Made by a program: the position numbers and the translations under genes
Part shown: one piece after another, positions 54,924 to 63,949 of the stretch
How the letters are laid out: each line of letters opens with the position of its first letter
How positions within the stretch are numbered: the stretch's first letter is position 1
Notes under the pieces: generated by a model
Seen by the model: only the letters and a program-made list of their open reading frames with translations
Told to the model about the DNA's origin: nothing
Databases searched by the model: none
Source of the DNA: Carboxylicivirga fragile
GTDB taxonomy: Bacteria; Bacteroidota; Bacteroidia; Bacteroidales; Marinilabiliaceae
Length of the DNA: 64,000 nucleotides
Reading direction: 5' to 3'
Assembly (NCBI GenBank): GCA_025499625.1
Contig: JAFMVD010000016.1
Location: 41,934-105,933, forward strand

Positions 54924-56468
54924 TTAAAATGGTGGAATTCCGTGCTTTTTAGCAGGTCTATGATCATCTTTATTGATAGAAACCTCAATGGCATGTAATA
55001 ACAATGCACGCGTTTCGTTTGGTTCAATAACTGAATCGATATAACCTTTTGCTGCCGCCACATATGGGTTAGCAAATTTATCTTTGTACTCTTGTACTTT
55101 TATAGCACGCATTGCATCAGCGTCTTCTGCTTCTTCAATGTCTTTTCTAAAGATAATATTAGCCGCTCCTTCAGGACCCATTACCGCAATCTCAGCCATT
55201 GGCCATGCAAACATAAAGTCAGCACCAAGGTGACGTGAGTTCATAGCAATGTAACCACCACCATACGCTTTACGCAAGATAACCGTAACTTTAGGCACAG
55301 TAGCTTCGGAATATGCATATAGTACTTTCGCACCGTGACGAATTACACCAGCATGCTCCTGATCTGCTCCAGGTAAATAACCCGGCATATCTTCCAAAGT
55401 AACAATCGGAATGTTAAAGGCATCGCAATAACGAATAAAACGAGCTGCTTTATCCGAACTATCACAATCCAATACACCAGCTAATACCAAAGGCTGATTG
55501 GCAACGAAACCAACTGTTTCACCATTTAAGCGACCAAAACCAATAACAATGTTAGCTGCCCACAATTCCTGAATTTCGAAGAAATCAGAATCATCAACAA
55601 TACCTTTAATAACATCGCGCACATCATATGGTTGCTTAGGATCAGAAGGAATTAAATCCTCAATATTTCCTTTGAATTTTGGCTGTTTTGGAGGGAAAGT
55701 TTTTGCTTTCTTAGAATTATTCCATGGAATAAATGTGATCAACTTTTTAATCTGGTCAAAACATTCAGCTTCACTATCTGAGAAGAAATGTGCATTACCA
55801 GTTGTTTCAGCATGTACACGTGCACCTCCAAGATCTTCCATTGAGATTTTCTCTCCAAGCACCGACTCAATTACACTTGGTCCGGTAATAAACATCTTAG
55901 AGATCTTATCAACAACAAAAACAAAGTCGGTTAATGCTGGCGAATAAACGGCACCACCAGCACATGGACCTAGAATTACTGATATTTGAGGAATTACTCC
56001 TGAAGCCATTGTATTACGGTAGAATATTTCTCCATAACCAGCCAGAGCATTCACCCCTTCTTGTATACGAGCACCACCTGAATCGTTTATACCAATTAAT
56101 GGCACGCGCATTTTTAAGGCGTGATCCATAATTTTGGTAATCTTACGGGCATGCATCAGTCCTAATGAACCTCCTTCAACGGTAAAGTCCTGGGCAAAAA
56201 TACATATTGGAGCACCATAAATAGTACCAGTTCCAATAATAACTCCATCTCCATGCAGTTGTTTTTTGTCCATTCCAAAATCACGAGCTTCGTGTTCTAC
56301 GAATAAATCGAACTCAGTAAACGAATCTTTATCAACCAGCGCTAAGATACGGGCACGAGCGGTTTGTTTACCTCTGGCAACCTGTTTTTCAATGGCTTTA
56401 TCGCCACCACCCTTTTGCACTTGTTCCTTTCGTTTACGAAGGTCTAGGATGTGTTTTTTCAATGACAT
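54924..56468 (-). CDS. acyl-CoA carboxyltransferase subunit (propionyl-/methylmalonyl-CoA type)
   Basis: A 514-residue carboxyltransferase with two crotonase-like halves. Conserved segments are QKGGGDKAIEKQVARGKQTA, GGSLGLMHARKITKIMDHAL, GINDSGGARIQEGVNALAGY, FITGPSVIESVLGE, DMPGYLPGADQEHAGVIRHG and KAYGGGYIAMNSRHL. This is the propionyl-CoA carboxylase beta / methylmalonyl-CoA decarboxylase alpha type. It is cotranscribed with the 108-residue biotin carrier. The decarboxylase-type membrane subunits and the biotin carboxylase are not nearby, so which direction it runs is open. Confidence 0.93.
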   Translation of the reverse strand: MSLKKHILDLRKRKEQVQKGGGDKAIEKQVARGKQTARARILALVDKDSFTEFDLFVEHEARDFGMDKKQLHGDGVIIGTGTIYGAPICIFAQDFTVEGGSLGLMHARKITKIMDHALKMRVPLIGINDSGGARIQEGVNALAGYGEIFYRNTMASGVIPQISVILGPCAGGAVYSPALTDFVFVVDKISKMFITGPSVIESVLGEKISMEDLGGARVHAETTGNAHFFSDSEAECFDQIKKLITFIPWNNSKKAKTFPPKQPKFKGNIEDLIPSDPKQPYDVRDVIKGIVDDSDFFEIQELWAANIVIGFGRLNGETVGFVANQPLVLAGVLDCDSSDKAARFIRYCDAFNIPIVTLEDMPGYLPGADQEHAGVIRHGAKVLYAYSEATVPKVTVILRKAYGGGYIAMNSRHLGADFMFAWPMAEIAVMGPEGAANIIFRKDIEEAEDADAMRAIKVQEYKDKFANPYVAAAKGYIDSVIEPNETRALLLHAIEVSINKDDHRPAKKHGIPPF

Positions 56469-56640
56469 AATCCAATAATTTGATTTAACCTATTATTAAC
56501 CAAGACGTATTTTCAACACCCTGTTTAATAGAATTACAGAGTGCATAATTACAAATTTTATTTTTTTAACAAAAGAGAATTGATCATATATAATTTGATC
56601 TCTTCACTTTTAAGAGAATGTTTTGTTTAGAAACGGCCCA

Positions 56641-57723
56641 TTATTTCGGAGCTCTTAGGTATAAAAACACAGCTATTAAAGCGAATACAAAATTAGGTAT
56701 CCACACTGCTAACAGAGGGTTCATACTACCATTAATTGCAAAGGTAGTTGAAACAGTCATGAACAAAATATACGAAAAACTTAGGGCAATGCCAACTCCA
56801 ATATGTAAACCCATCCCTCCTCGTACTTTGCGAGATGCCAATGAAACGCCAATTAATGTTAAAATAAATGCACTAAAAGGCGAAGCTACACGCTTGTATT
56901 TTTCAATGTAAAACTCTTCTAAGTTCCCAACACCACGTGCTGTTTGTTCTTCAATATATCTATTTAACTCGGGATTGGTCATCGTTTCAAAATACTTCCG
57001 CTCTTCCTTAAAGTCGCTCGGCTTCATATTCGGAATCAAGGTATCCAGCTCCTTTCCCTTTGTTATGTTTTGCTCAATACCATTGGTAAAATCACGGATT
57101 AAATAACGCTTAAGGTTCCATTTCCCGGTTGCCGTATCGTATTTAATATTACGGGCCGATAATTTTGAGATAATTTGTTTTCCATCATACTTCTCCATAT
57201 TAAAATGATCGCCTGCTTCACGAAAAGAGTAGTATTTGCCTAAATATACAAAAACACCTGGCTCAATTTGCATATGTAAATTTCCCAAACCAGTCTCCTT
57301 GGCATCCTTAACATAGGTTGCTTCAAAATTTAAACGGGTTTGATTGGCAGGAGGAATTATATATCCACTTAAAACAAAGGAAAAAACACCTATAATAGCT
57401 GCCCCCAAAAAATAGGGAAACATCAATCGCCTAAAACTTACACCACTAGATAGAATGGCTATTATCTCTGTTTGATAAGCCATTTTAGAGGTGAAAAAAA
57501 TAACCGCAATAAAAACAAAAAGAGGGGTAAATAAGTTGGCAAAGTAGGGTACAAAATTCTTATAATAATCAAAGACAATTGCATCGAGTGGTGCCCCCTT
57601 CTCAAAGAAATTGTCTATTTTTTCAGTTAAATCAAAGACCACTGAAATACTTATTATCAAAAGTATGGCAAAGAAAAAAGTACCTAGGAATTTCTTTAAT
57701 ATATAGAGATCTAATTTTTTCAA
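56641..57723 (-). CDS. lptG: LptG-type LPS export permease
   Basis: A 360-residue YjgP/YjgQ-family protein of the LPS transport complex, an inner-membrane permease that with LptB2 and LptF extracts LPS. N-terminal helices (LDLYILKKFLGTFFFAILLI, VFIAVIFFTSKMAYQTEIIA), the conserved SSGVSFRRLMFPYFLGAA, a large periplasmic beta-jellyroll region (about 130-260) and C-terminal helices (GLHIGVGIALSFSYILFM). It starts 109 bp after tgt, likely sharing one transcript. Confidence 0.9.
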   Translation of the reverse strand: MKKLDLYILKKFLGTFFFAILLIISISVVFDLTEKIDNFFEKGAPLDAIVFDYYKNFVPYFANLFTPLFVFIAVIFFTSKMAYQTEIIAILSSGVSFRRLMFPYFLGAAIIGVFSFVLSGYIIPPANQTRLNFEATYVKDAKETGLGNLHMQIEPGVFVYLGKYYSFREAGDHFNMEKYDGKQIISKLSARNIKYDTATGKWNLKRYLIRDFTNGIEQNITKGKELDTLIPNMKPSDFKEERKYFETMTNPELNRYIEEQTARGVGNLEEFYIEKYKRVASPFSAFILTLIGVSLASRKVRGGMGLHIGVGIALSFSYILFMTVSTTFAINGSMNPLLAVWIPNFVFALIAVFLYLRAPK

Positions 57724-57832
57724 ACTTCACATTTTAGTTAAACTTCACTAATGTGCTTGCTAATACAAAAGAACAAAAAATACTGGAATAAAATTAAAGT
57801 CTCTTTTGAAACCTGACATAAAAACGCATTGC

Positions 57833-58963
57833 TTAAAGGCGCGTTGTCACCTTTTTTACCATAATATCTTTCCATGCATCAAAATCGCCAGCAACAATGT
57901 GCTTACGCGCCTCTTTTACCAACCAAAGGTAAAAACTCAGATTATGCATACTTCCTATTTGCGCTGCTAACATCTCTTTCGAAATATATAAATGACGCAA
58001 ATAAGCTTTTGTATAATGGCTATCTACAAAGGAAGTGCCATTTGGGTCAACTGGCGAAAAATCACTTTCCCATTTTTTGTTACGCATGTTCAATATCCCC
58101 TCAGAAGTAAACAACATTCCGTTACGTCCATTTCGGGTTGGCATCACACAATCAAACATATCAACACCCAAGGCAATATTCTCTAATAAATTAGCAGGCG
58201 TGCCAACTCCCATTAAATAACGTGGTTTATCCTGAGGTAAAATTCCATTTACCAACTCCACCATTTCGTACATCACTTCAGTAGGTTCACCTACAGCTAA
58301 TCCGCCAATAGCGTTCCCCTCACGACCTTGCTCAGCTATAAACTCTGCCGATTGCGTTCTCAAATCACGGTAACCAGCCCCTTGTACAATAGGGAAGAAT
58401 GTTTGAGAATGTCCATAAAGAGGTTCTGTTTCATCAAAATGCTTTGTGCCTCGCTTCAACCATCGGTGTGTTAATTCCATCGATGTTTTTGCATAGGCGT
58501 AATCCGAATCTCCAGGAGGACATTCGTCCAATGCCATTATAATATCAGCTCCAATTACACGCTGAGTATCTACTACATTCTCGGGAGTAAACAAATGCTT
58601 TGAGCCATCCAGATGAGATCGAAACATGGCTCCTTCTTCTGTCAATTTTCGATTATCACTTAAGGAAAACACCTGATAGCCGCCACTATCAGTAAGAATG
58701 GGTTTGTTCCAACCATTAAATTTATGCAAACCACCAGCGGCCTTTAAGATATCCAATCCTGGTCGTAAGTAGAGATGATAAGTATTCCCTAAAATTATTT
58801 CAGCTTTTACATCATCGTGTAAATCTCTAAAATGAACCCCTTTAACAGAACCAACCGTACCAACGGGCATAAATATTGGCGTTTCAATGGTGCCGTGATC
58901 CGTTGTAACCAGCCCAGCGCGAGCCTTACTCTTGATATCTGTATGTTGAAGTTTAAAATCCAT
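57833..58963 (-). CDS. tgt: queuine tRNA-ribosyltransferase Tgt (lacking the zinc cysteines)
   Basis: A 376-residue TIM-barrel enzyme that swaps guanine-34 of certain tRNAs for preQ1. Catalytic motifs: GNTYHLYLRPG, ILTDSGGYQVFSL (nucleophile region), AIGGLAVGEP, MGVGTPANLLENI and CVMPTRNGRNG. The zinc site that E. coli Tgt forms with three Cys and one His reads PVDPNGTSFVDSHYTKAYLRHL here, with no cysteines, so zinc must be absent or bound differently. Otherwise full length. Upstream is a TATATTTG/TTTG promoter at 59042-59070. lptG follows. Confidence 0.94.
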   Translation of the reverse strand: MDFKLQHTDIKSKARAGLVTTDHGTIETPIFMPVGTVGSVKGVHFRDLHDDVKAEIILGNTYHLYLRPGLDILKAAGGLHKFNGWNKPILTDSGGYQVFSLSDNRKLTEEGAMFRSHLDGSKHLFTPENVVDTQRVIGADIIMALDECPPGDSDYAYAKTSMELTHRWLKRGTKHFDETEPLYGHSQTFFPIVQGAGYRDLRTQSAEFIAEQGREGNAIGGLAVGEPTEVMYEMVELVNGILPQDKPRYLMGVGTPANLLENIALGVDMFDCVMPTRNGRNGMLFTSEGILNMRNKKWESDFSPVDPNGTSFVDSHYTKAYLRHLYISKEMLAAQIGSMHNLSFYLWLVKEARKHIVAGDFDAWKDIMVKKVTTRL

Positions 58964-59041
58964 ATACTATTTGATGTTATAAGCTCAAAAAAAGGTTAAT
59001 CCAAGCCCAATTAAACATTGTACTTTTCTAAATTCGGGCTG

Positions 59042-59070
59042 CAAATATACGAATCATTCACAAAACCAAA
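59042..59070 (-). promoter_or_regulatory. promoter of the tgt-lptG unit
   Basis: On the minus strand TTTG (59067-59070) and TATATTTG (TAnnTTTG, 59042-59049), spacer 17 bp, about 80 bp upstream of the tgt start codon. Confidence 0.5.
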
Positions 59071-59132
59071 GAGGAGACCTAACTCATTTCAAAAGATATA
59101 TATAAAACATCAAATAGTACAGGCTAATTCAA

Positions 59133-60848
59133 TTATTCTAAACCATCAATATAAGTAGCTACAAAATATAAAACAGAATGCCCCGAAATGGTGTTCTCGT
59201 TGGATGCATAACTTTCAACATCATCAACAAAACACTTGGCTGGCGGTGTATTTTCATCAAAAGCATTCTGAAGAGCAGCGTCGTTCAAAAACTTATTTGG
59301 ACCACCGCTAAGAATACCAGGAATAGGCTCTGCATGCATATCGGCTATGGAAGGCGCATGGTGCAAATGCAAAATACGCTTGGTTCCAACACCTGTTACA
59401 AAGCTAATTTTGTGCACATTTACACCCACAATGTAATCCATATGACTAATTGCTAGATTTTTGTAGGCCTCATTCCCGGTCAGCTCATATCCATAAATTA
59501 GGTTAATCGCTTTCTTCAAAACCGAACTGGTAGAACCCCAAACAAAATCATTGGCCAACATCCCTGTTCTGAAACCATCCTTTTCAGCAATGGCAACATG
59601 TCGATCACAGTATTCAATGAGGCTAGCCTTCAATGCCTTCTTCTCAACTTCATCTATTTTAGCATTGTCAGAGAAAAGCATAGTATAATAAGCCAATGTT
59701 GAAGGGTTGGCCCAGCTCGCTTCTGAAAAAGAGCTCCCAACAACTTCTTTCAATAATTGATAGTCATGATAGTATTTTTTTTTGCCAGTAAGAATAAAAA
59801 GTTCAGTTGCAGCCCACAGACGTTCATCTTTATCGTAGGCATCGGAATAACCACCCGCCTTTGTATCTGCAGGATTTTTAAATCCACCTTCCGGAAAAAT
59901 ATCTGGATGCTTTTGCAAATAAGCATATGATTTAAGAGCTGCCTTTTTACAACGGTCTGAAAAATTTTGATCAATACTCTCATACACTCTTGACACACGA
60001 GCCATTATGGCAACAAAATCGGCTGTAGCTGTTGACGAGACTTCATAAATATATCGCTGAGTTTTGGACTCACCAGGCATCATAAAATCAGCATATAATT
60101 TAGTATGTACCTTTTCATGCACTGCACCGTCTTCTCGTTGCATTTTAAGCATCCAATCCACCTCATATTTTATTTCATCCAATAAATCAGAAATTCCGTT
60201 TCCACTTTCTGGTATGCCCCAGCTATCACTATAATGCTTTACAGGAGCCAACTCATACGCCAATAATAAATAGGCCGATGTTACTGATCCTGCTGCAATG
60301 TATTTGCCATAATCGCCCGCATCATGCCAACCACCAGTCACATCTTTATTACCTTCGAGAGCTGCTGTTGGATGGTATTTCGCGTCATCCAAATGACATT
60401 TACAACGATGGTGTTCACCTGCATATTCTTCCAATAAATCCATTCCACAGCGCTGCAAAAAAAGTGATTTATTAGCTTTTTCAATAAGATTGGCATAGGG
60501 TGAAGTAGAAATTTTAAAGGGATAAGACGTTATTCCGCTATTGAGCGATGATTTAATTTTCACCAGATAATCACCTGGCTCTGTTAAAGTTGAGAAATCG
60601 CCTTCGTAAATGCTTAAACCAGTATTTACATCTTTTTCAGATCGTATTGTAAGCTCACCAGTAAAAACAGGCTTGGCAGTTTCTCTGTTAATGATCGAAA
60701 AACTTTCAGCTTGATAATCCACATACACATGCTTTTGAGAAGACGGTAAATATCCAGCTTGATTAATGAATATATTTTGTTGTGCCTTACATGGCATCAA
60801 AACAAATAAAAACGATAAGCTTAAAACAACAGGCATCCAACTCTTCAT
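59133..60848 (-). CDS. secreted GH9 endoglucanase-like glycosidase
   Basis: A 571-residue enzyme. Signal peptide MKSWMPVVLSLSFLFVLMPC, then an N-terminal Ig-like domain (CelD_N type, FINQAGYLPSSQKHVYVD, to about 115), then the (alpha/alpha)6 GH9 barrel. GGWHDAGDYGKY (172-183) holds the base/nucleophile Asp pair, and YASNENTISGHS (Glu551) supplies the general acid. It would hydrolyse beta-1,4-glucans such as cellulose or oligosaccharides. It is a lone gene; no SusC/SusD genes are seen in the window. Confidence 0.92.
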   Translation of the reverse strand: MKSWMPVVLSLSFLFVLMPCKAQQNIFINQAGYLPSSQKHVYVDYQAESFSIINRETAKPVFTGELTIRSEKDVNTGLSIYEGDFSTLTEPGDYLVKIKSSLNSGITSYPFKISTSPYANLIEKANKSLFLQRCGMDLLEEYAGEHHRCKCHLDDAKYHPTAALEGNKDVTGGWHDAGDYGKYIAAGSVTSAYLLLAYELAPVKHYSDSWGIPESGNGISDLLDEIKYEVDWMLKMQREDGAVHEKVHTKLYADFMMPGESKTQRYIYEVSSTATADFVAIMARVSRVYESIDQNFSDRCKKAALKSYAYLQKHPDIFPEGGFKNPADTKAGGYSDAYDKDERLWAATELFILTGKKKYYHDYQLLKEVVGSSFSEASWANPSTLAYYTMLFSDNAKIDEVEKKALKASLIEYCDRHVAIAEKDGFRTGMLANDFVWGSTSSVLKKAINLIYGYELTGNEAYKNLAISHMDYIVGVNVHKISFVTGVGTKRILHLHHAPSIADMHAEPIPGILSGGPNKFLNDAALQNAFDENTPPAKCFVDDVESYASNENTISGHSVLYFVATYIDGLE

Positions 60849-61137
60849 GATAGTATATTGATTTTTAGTTAAGTGTATTGTGCTATGTATTAATCCAGAA
60901 TATAGCTCTAAAATAACACTTCTCTGTTTGCCAGAAAAATAAATTACTCAAGCTACCAACTAAAAACATCTAAATACATATAAACTCGAAACATCGAAGT
61001 ACTAATTTCCAGTAAGTGTATTTTAATTAGTAATATCAACACTATTGTAACAACAATTGCGTTTTTATGAAAAATTCAAAACACTGAATCAAGCGATTGT
61101 AAATAAAATATTGCAATTTTGACAAAAAATAAGGCCA

Positions 61138-62256
61138 GTGACTATTGAAATAATTTACATCTTCATAGGAATATATGCTGCATCGTGGTGCTTTCAAGTG
61201 TATTATTACCTATGGTTTATGCTTAAAACATCCAGCGAAGCAAAGATTGACAGCAGTTCTTCTGATCAAGCATTATCAGTTGTCATCTGTGCCAAAAACG
61301 AAGCTAGCAACCTAAAAAAGCATCTTCCTAAAATACTTGAACAAGATTACCCAGATTTCCAGGTAGTGGTAGTAAACGACTGCTCAACTGACGATACAGA
61401 TATGGTGCTTGCCCACTTAAAAAGCAAGTATGAGCAGCTATACTACACCAATATTCCCAACGATAAGAAATTTTACCAAGGCAAAAAACTAGCACTGACC
61501 TTAGGTGTGAAAGCTGCCAAACATGAACGATTAATTCTTACCGATGCCGATTGCCAACCAACATCTGATAAATGGCTTAGGCATATCTCAGCTTCTTTTG
61601 TAAACGAAAAAGAAATTGTAATTGGACATGGTCGTTTTACGAAGAAGACAAGTTTATTCAATTTATTTTTACGCTACGAAACTTTCTGGAATGCGGTTCA
61701 ATATATGGGATTTGCACTTCGAGGCCTTCCATTTATGGCCGTTGGCCGAAATATGGCTTACAATAAATCGCTATTCCTTAAATCCGATGTGTTTAAACGT
61801 TTTTTAAACGTTGCATCAGGAGACGATGACTTATTTATGCGATCGTGCGCTACGGCAACCAATACAGCCATTTGCATTAAGCCCGAAGCACAAACAGAAT
61901 CAATTGCTCCAAAAAACTTTAGTGATTGGACAACTCGCAAAGCACGTCATCTAACTACAGCGCCACACTACACTTTTAAGATTAAAAGTCTTTTGTTTTT
62001 TGAAGCGCTTACACGCCAATTATTTTGGGGGCTAACCATTTGTTCACTTTTTTTTCCTACTTTTGCATTAATTGGCTTGGGTTTATTTATCGTCAAAACA
62101 GCCATTCAATATATTGTTTTAGCCAAAGCAGCTAAGAAAATGGGTGAAGAGAAATTATATCTCGCATCACTTTTGTTTGACGCCATAATACCCATCATAA
62201 TAGGAAGCATTTGGCTTATTAATATTTTTAGTGGAAAAAATAAGAAATGGAAATAA
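61138..62256 (+). CDS. membrane-linked glycosyltransferase family 2
   Basis: A 372-residue protein. It starts with GTG at 61138 (TIEIIYIFIG). An N-terminal helix precedes a GT-A domain: SVVICAKNEASNLKKHL, QVVVVNDCSTDDTD (DxD-type), LTDADCQP. C-terminal membrane helices (LTICSLFFPTFALIGLGLFI) anchor it. It overlaps the next gene, an ECF sigma factor, by 10 bp. It transfers a sugar to an unknown lipid or polysaccharide acceptor. Confidence 0.85.
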   Translation: MTIEIIYIFIGIYAASWCFQVYYYLWFMLKTSSEAKIDSSSSDQALSVVICAKNEASNLKKHLPKILEQDYPDFQVVVVNDCSTDDTDMVLAHLKSKYEQLYYTNIPNDKKFYQGKKLALTLGVKAAKHERLILTDADCQPTSDKWLRHISASFVNEKEIVIGHGRFTKKTSLFNLFLRYETFWNAVQYMGFALRGLPFMAVGRNMAYNKSLFLKSDVFKRFLNVASGDDDLFMRSCATATNTAICIKPEAQTESIAPKNFSDWTTRKARHLTTAPHYTFKIKSLLFFEALTRQLFWGLTICSLFFPTFALIGLGLFIVKTAIQYIVLAKAAKKMGEEKLYLASLLFDAIIPIIIGSIWLINIFSGKNKKWK

Positions 62257-62855
62257 ATCCAAATCTATCGGATAAGGCAAAATATGATTTAGACCTCGTG
62301 GATGGGGCGATAAGTGGTGATCAAAAAGCATTTGCGGAGTTGATGGGAAGGTACAGAGATGCCATCTACTTTATGCTTTTAAAAATGGTCAGCAATAAAA
62401 GTGACGCTGAAGATTTAACCATTGAAGCCTTTGGCAAAGCCTTTAAGAACATCCATCAGTACTCGCCTAATTACGCATTTAGTACCTGGCTTTTTAAAAT
62501 CGCCTCAAACAATTGCATTGATTTTCTTCGCAAAAAACGAAATAACATTGTTTCAATCGACGGCGGCATTACGGAAGATAAGGAAAACGATCAACCAATA
62601 CACCTGAAGGACGAAACACCTGATCCAGAGGAATTTCTGATCAAACAACAGAAAAAAGTTTTGATGCGTACTGTGGTTAAAAAGCTTAAACCACGCTATC
62701 GCATATTAATTGAATTGCGTTATTTCAAAGAGTTTTCGTACGAAGAAATTGCTGAGGAATTAGACTTGCCTTTGGGAACAGTTAAAGCGCAATTATTCCG
62801 AGCACGAGAATTACTTTTCAACACCTTAAAAAATTCTGATATTAAGACGGGCTGA
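62247..62855 (+). CDS. ECF-type sigma factor (sigma-70 family)
   Basis: A 202-residue alternative sigma factor with region 2 (DQKAFAELMGRYRDAIYFML, NKSDAEDLTIEAFGKAF, YAFSTWLFKIASNNCIDFL) and region 4 (VVKKLKPRYRILIELRYF, YEEIAEELDLPLGTVKAQLF). No anti-sigma gene is adjacent; the next gene is rsmG. It overlaps the upstream glycosyltransferase by 10 bp. A terminator hairpin overlaps its stop codon. Confidence 0.93.
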   Translation: MEINPNLSDKAKYDLDLVDGAISGDQKAFAELMGRYRDAIYFMLLKMVSNKSDAEDLTIEAFGKAFKNIHQYSPNYAFSTWLFKIASNNCIDFLRKKRNNIVSIDGGITEDKENDQPIHLKDETPDPEEFLIKQQKKVLMRTVVKKLKPRYRILIELRYFKEFSYEEIAEELDLPLGTVKAQLFRARELLFNTLKNSDIKTG

Positions 62856-62874
62856 TTTGACAACAGCCTTTTTT
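62849..62874 (+). terminator. terminator overlapping the sigma-factor stop
   Basis: GGCTG (62850-62854) pairs with CAGCC (62864-62868), followed by a T-run. The hairpin includes the TGA stop. Confidence 0.65.
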
Positions 62875-62906
62875 ATTATAAATCAGTATATACTTGCCAT
62901 CAACAA

Positions 62907-63527
62907 ATGGACATAATAAAGAAGTATTTTAAACATCTAGATCCCCTCGCAGAAGAAAGACTTGGGAAACTAGGCGATATATATGCGCATTGGAATGCAA
63001 ACATCAATGTCATTTCACGCAAAGATATGGAACACTTTTATGAGCGACATGTCTTGCACTCATTAGCCATAGCCGAATTCATACAATTTAGTGACAACAC
63101 CAAAATACTGGATGTGGGTACAGGCGGTGGATTCCCTGGAATTCCGTTAGCCATAATGTTCCCCAAATGCCAATTTCAATTAGTTGATTCAATCGGCAAA
63201 AAAATAAAAGTGGTGAATGCCGTAGCTGAAGAACTTGGACTGAGTAACGTCAGTGCCAAACAAATTCGCGTTGAGAATCATCCTGAACAGTACGACTTCA
63301 TAATAAGCAGAGCAGTAACCGCATTTCCTGCTTTCGTAAAACTATGCAAGGGTAGAATATTAGTAAAACAACACAATGCCATCAGTAATGGCATCCTATA
63401 TTTAAAAGGTGGCGATTTTTCGGAAGAATTAAAACCATTTTCAAAGAATGCCTCTATAACTCCGCTATCAAGCTACTTTGAAGAAGATTTTTTTGATACT
63501 AAAAAATTAATTCACCTTTCGATGTAG
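62907..63527 (+). CDS. rsmG: 16S rRNA 7-methylguanosine methyltransferase RsmG
   Basis: A 206-residue SAM-dependent methyltransferase (GidB family) that modifies G527 of 16S rRNA. Motifs: LGDIYAHWNANINVISRKDM, FYERHVLHSLAIAEF, ILDVGTGGGFPGIPLAI (SAM-binding), LVDSIGKKIKVV and IISRAVTAFP. Length and order match the family. It lies downstream of the ECF sigma factor behind a terminator. Confidence 0.95.
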   Translation: MDIIKKYFKHLDPLAEERLGKLGDIYAHWNANINVISRKDMEHFYERHVLHSLAIAEFIQFSDNTKILDVGTGGGFPGIPLAIMFPKCQFQLVDSIGKKIKVVNAVAEELGLSNVSAKQIRVENHPEQYDFIISRAVTAFPAFVKLCKGRILVKQHNAISNGILYLKGGDFSEELKPFSKNASITPLSSYFEEDFFDTKKLIHLSM

Positions 63528-63579
63528 TAGTTAGATAACTACCAATCGGAAACATTATTTAAAAAAGTAGTTTATTTTT

Positions 63580-63609
63580 TTTGGAAGACAAAAAAAACGC
63601 TTATTTTTG
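63580..63609 (+). promoter_or_regulatory. promoter of rpmH
   Basis: TTTG at 63580-63583 and TATTTTTG (TAnnTTTG) at 63602-63609, spacer 18 bp, 52 bp upstream of the ATG. Confidence 0.65.
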
Positions 63610-63661
63610 CAGTCCGAAAAAGGAAGATAAGGCAATAATCGAAAGATAAAAAAGCATAACG

Positions 63662-63820
63662 ATGAAAAGAACATTTCAACCCTCTAATAGAAAGAGACGC
63701 AACAAGCACGGATTTCGTGACAAGATGGCATCAGCCGCTGGACGTAAAACATTAGCTGCAAGAAGAGCAAAAGGTCGTAAGAAACTTACTGTTTCTTGTG
63801 AAAAAAGACATAAAGCTTAA
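63662..63820 (+). CDS. rpmH: 50S ribosomal protein L34
   Basis: A 52-residue, highly basic ribosomal protein. It starts [20 protein letters not shown] and continues [20 protein letters not shown], both diagnostic for L34. Its own promoter precedes it and a terminator follows. Complete and typical. Confidence 0.97.
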   Translation: MKRTFQPSNRKRRNKHGFRDKMASAAGRKTLAARRAKGRKKLTVSCEKRHKA

Positions 63821-63841
63821 TTATTTAAGCTTCATAATATT

Positions 63842-63880
63842 AAAAGTAAAGAATCCTCATTTTGGGTTCTTTACTTTTTT
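63842..63880 (+). terminator. terminator of rpmH
   Basis: GTAAAGAA ... TTCTTTAC stem with a T-run, about 22 bp after the rpmH stop codon. Confidence 0.8.
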
Positions 63881-63925
63881 TATGCCCTAAAGTTTGTATG
63901 TGATACAATTATACCAATTGTATTC

Positions 63926-63949
63926 CAAAATGATTGATAAATCATTTTG
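63926..63949. repeat. 10-bp hairpin near the window end
   Basis: CAAAATGATT-GATA-AATCATTTTG, perfect arms. No gene is seen to the window end at 64000. Confidence 0.45.
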
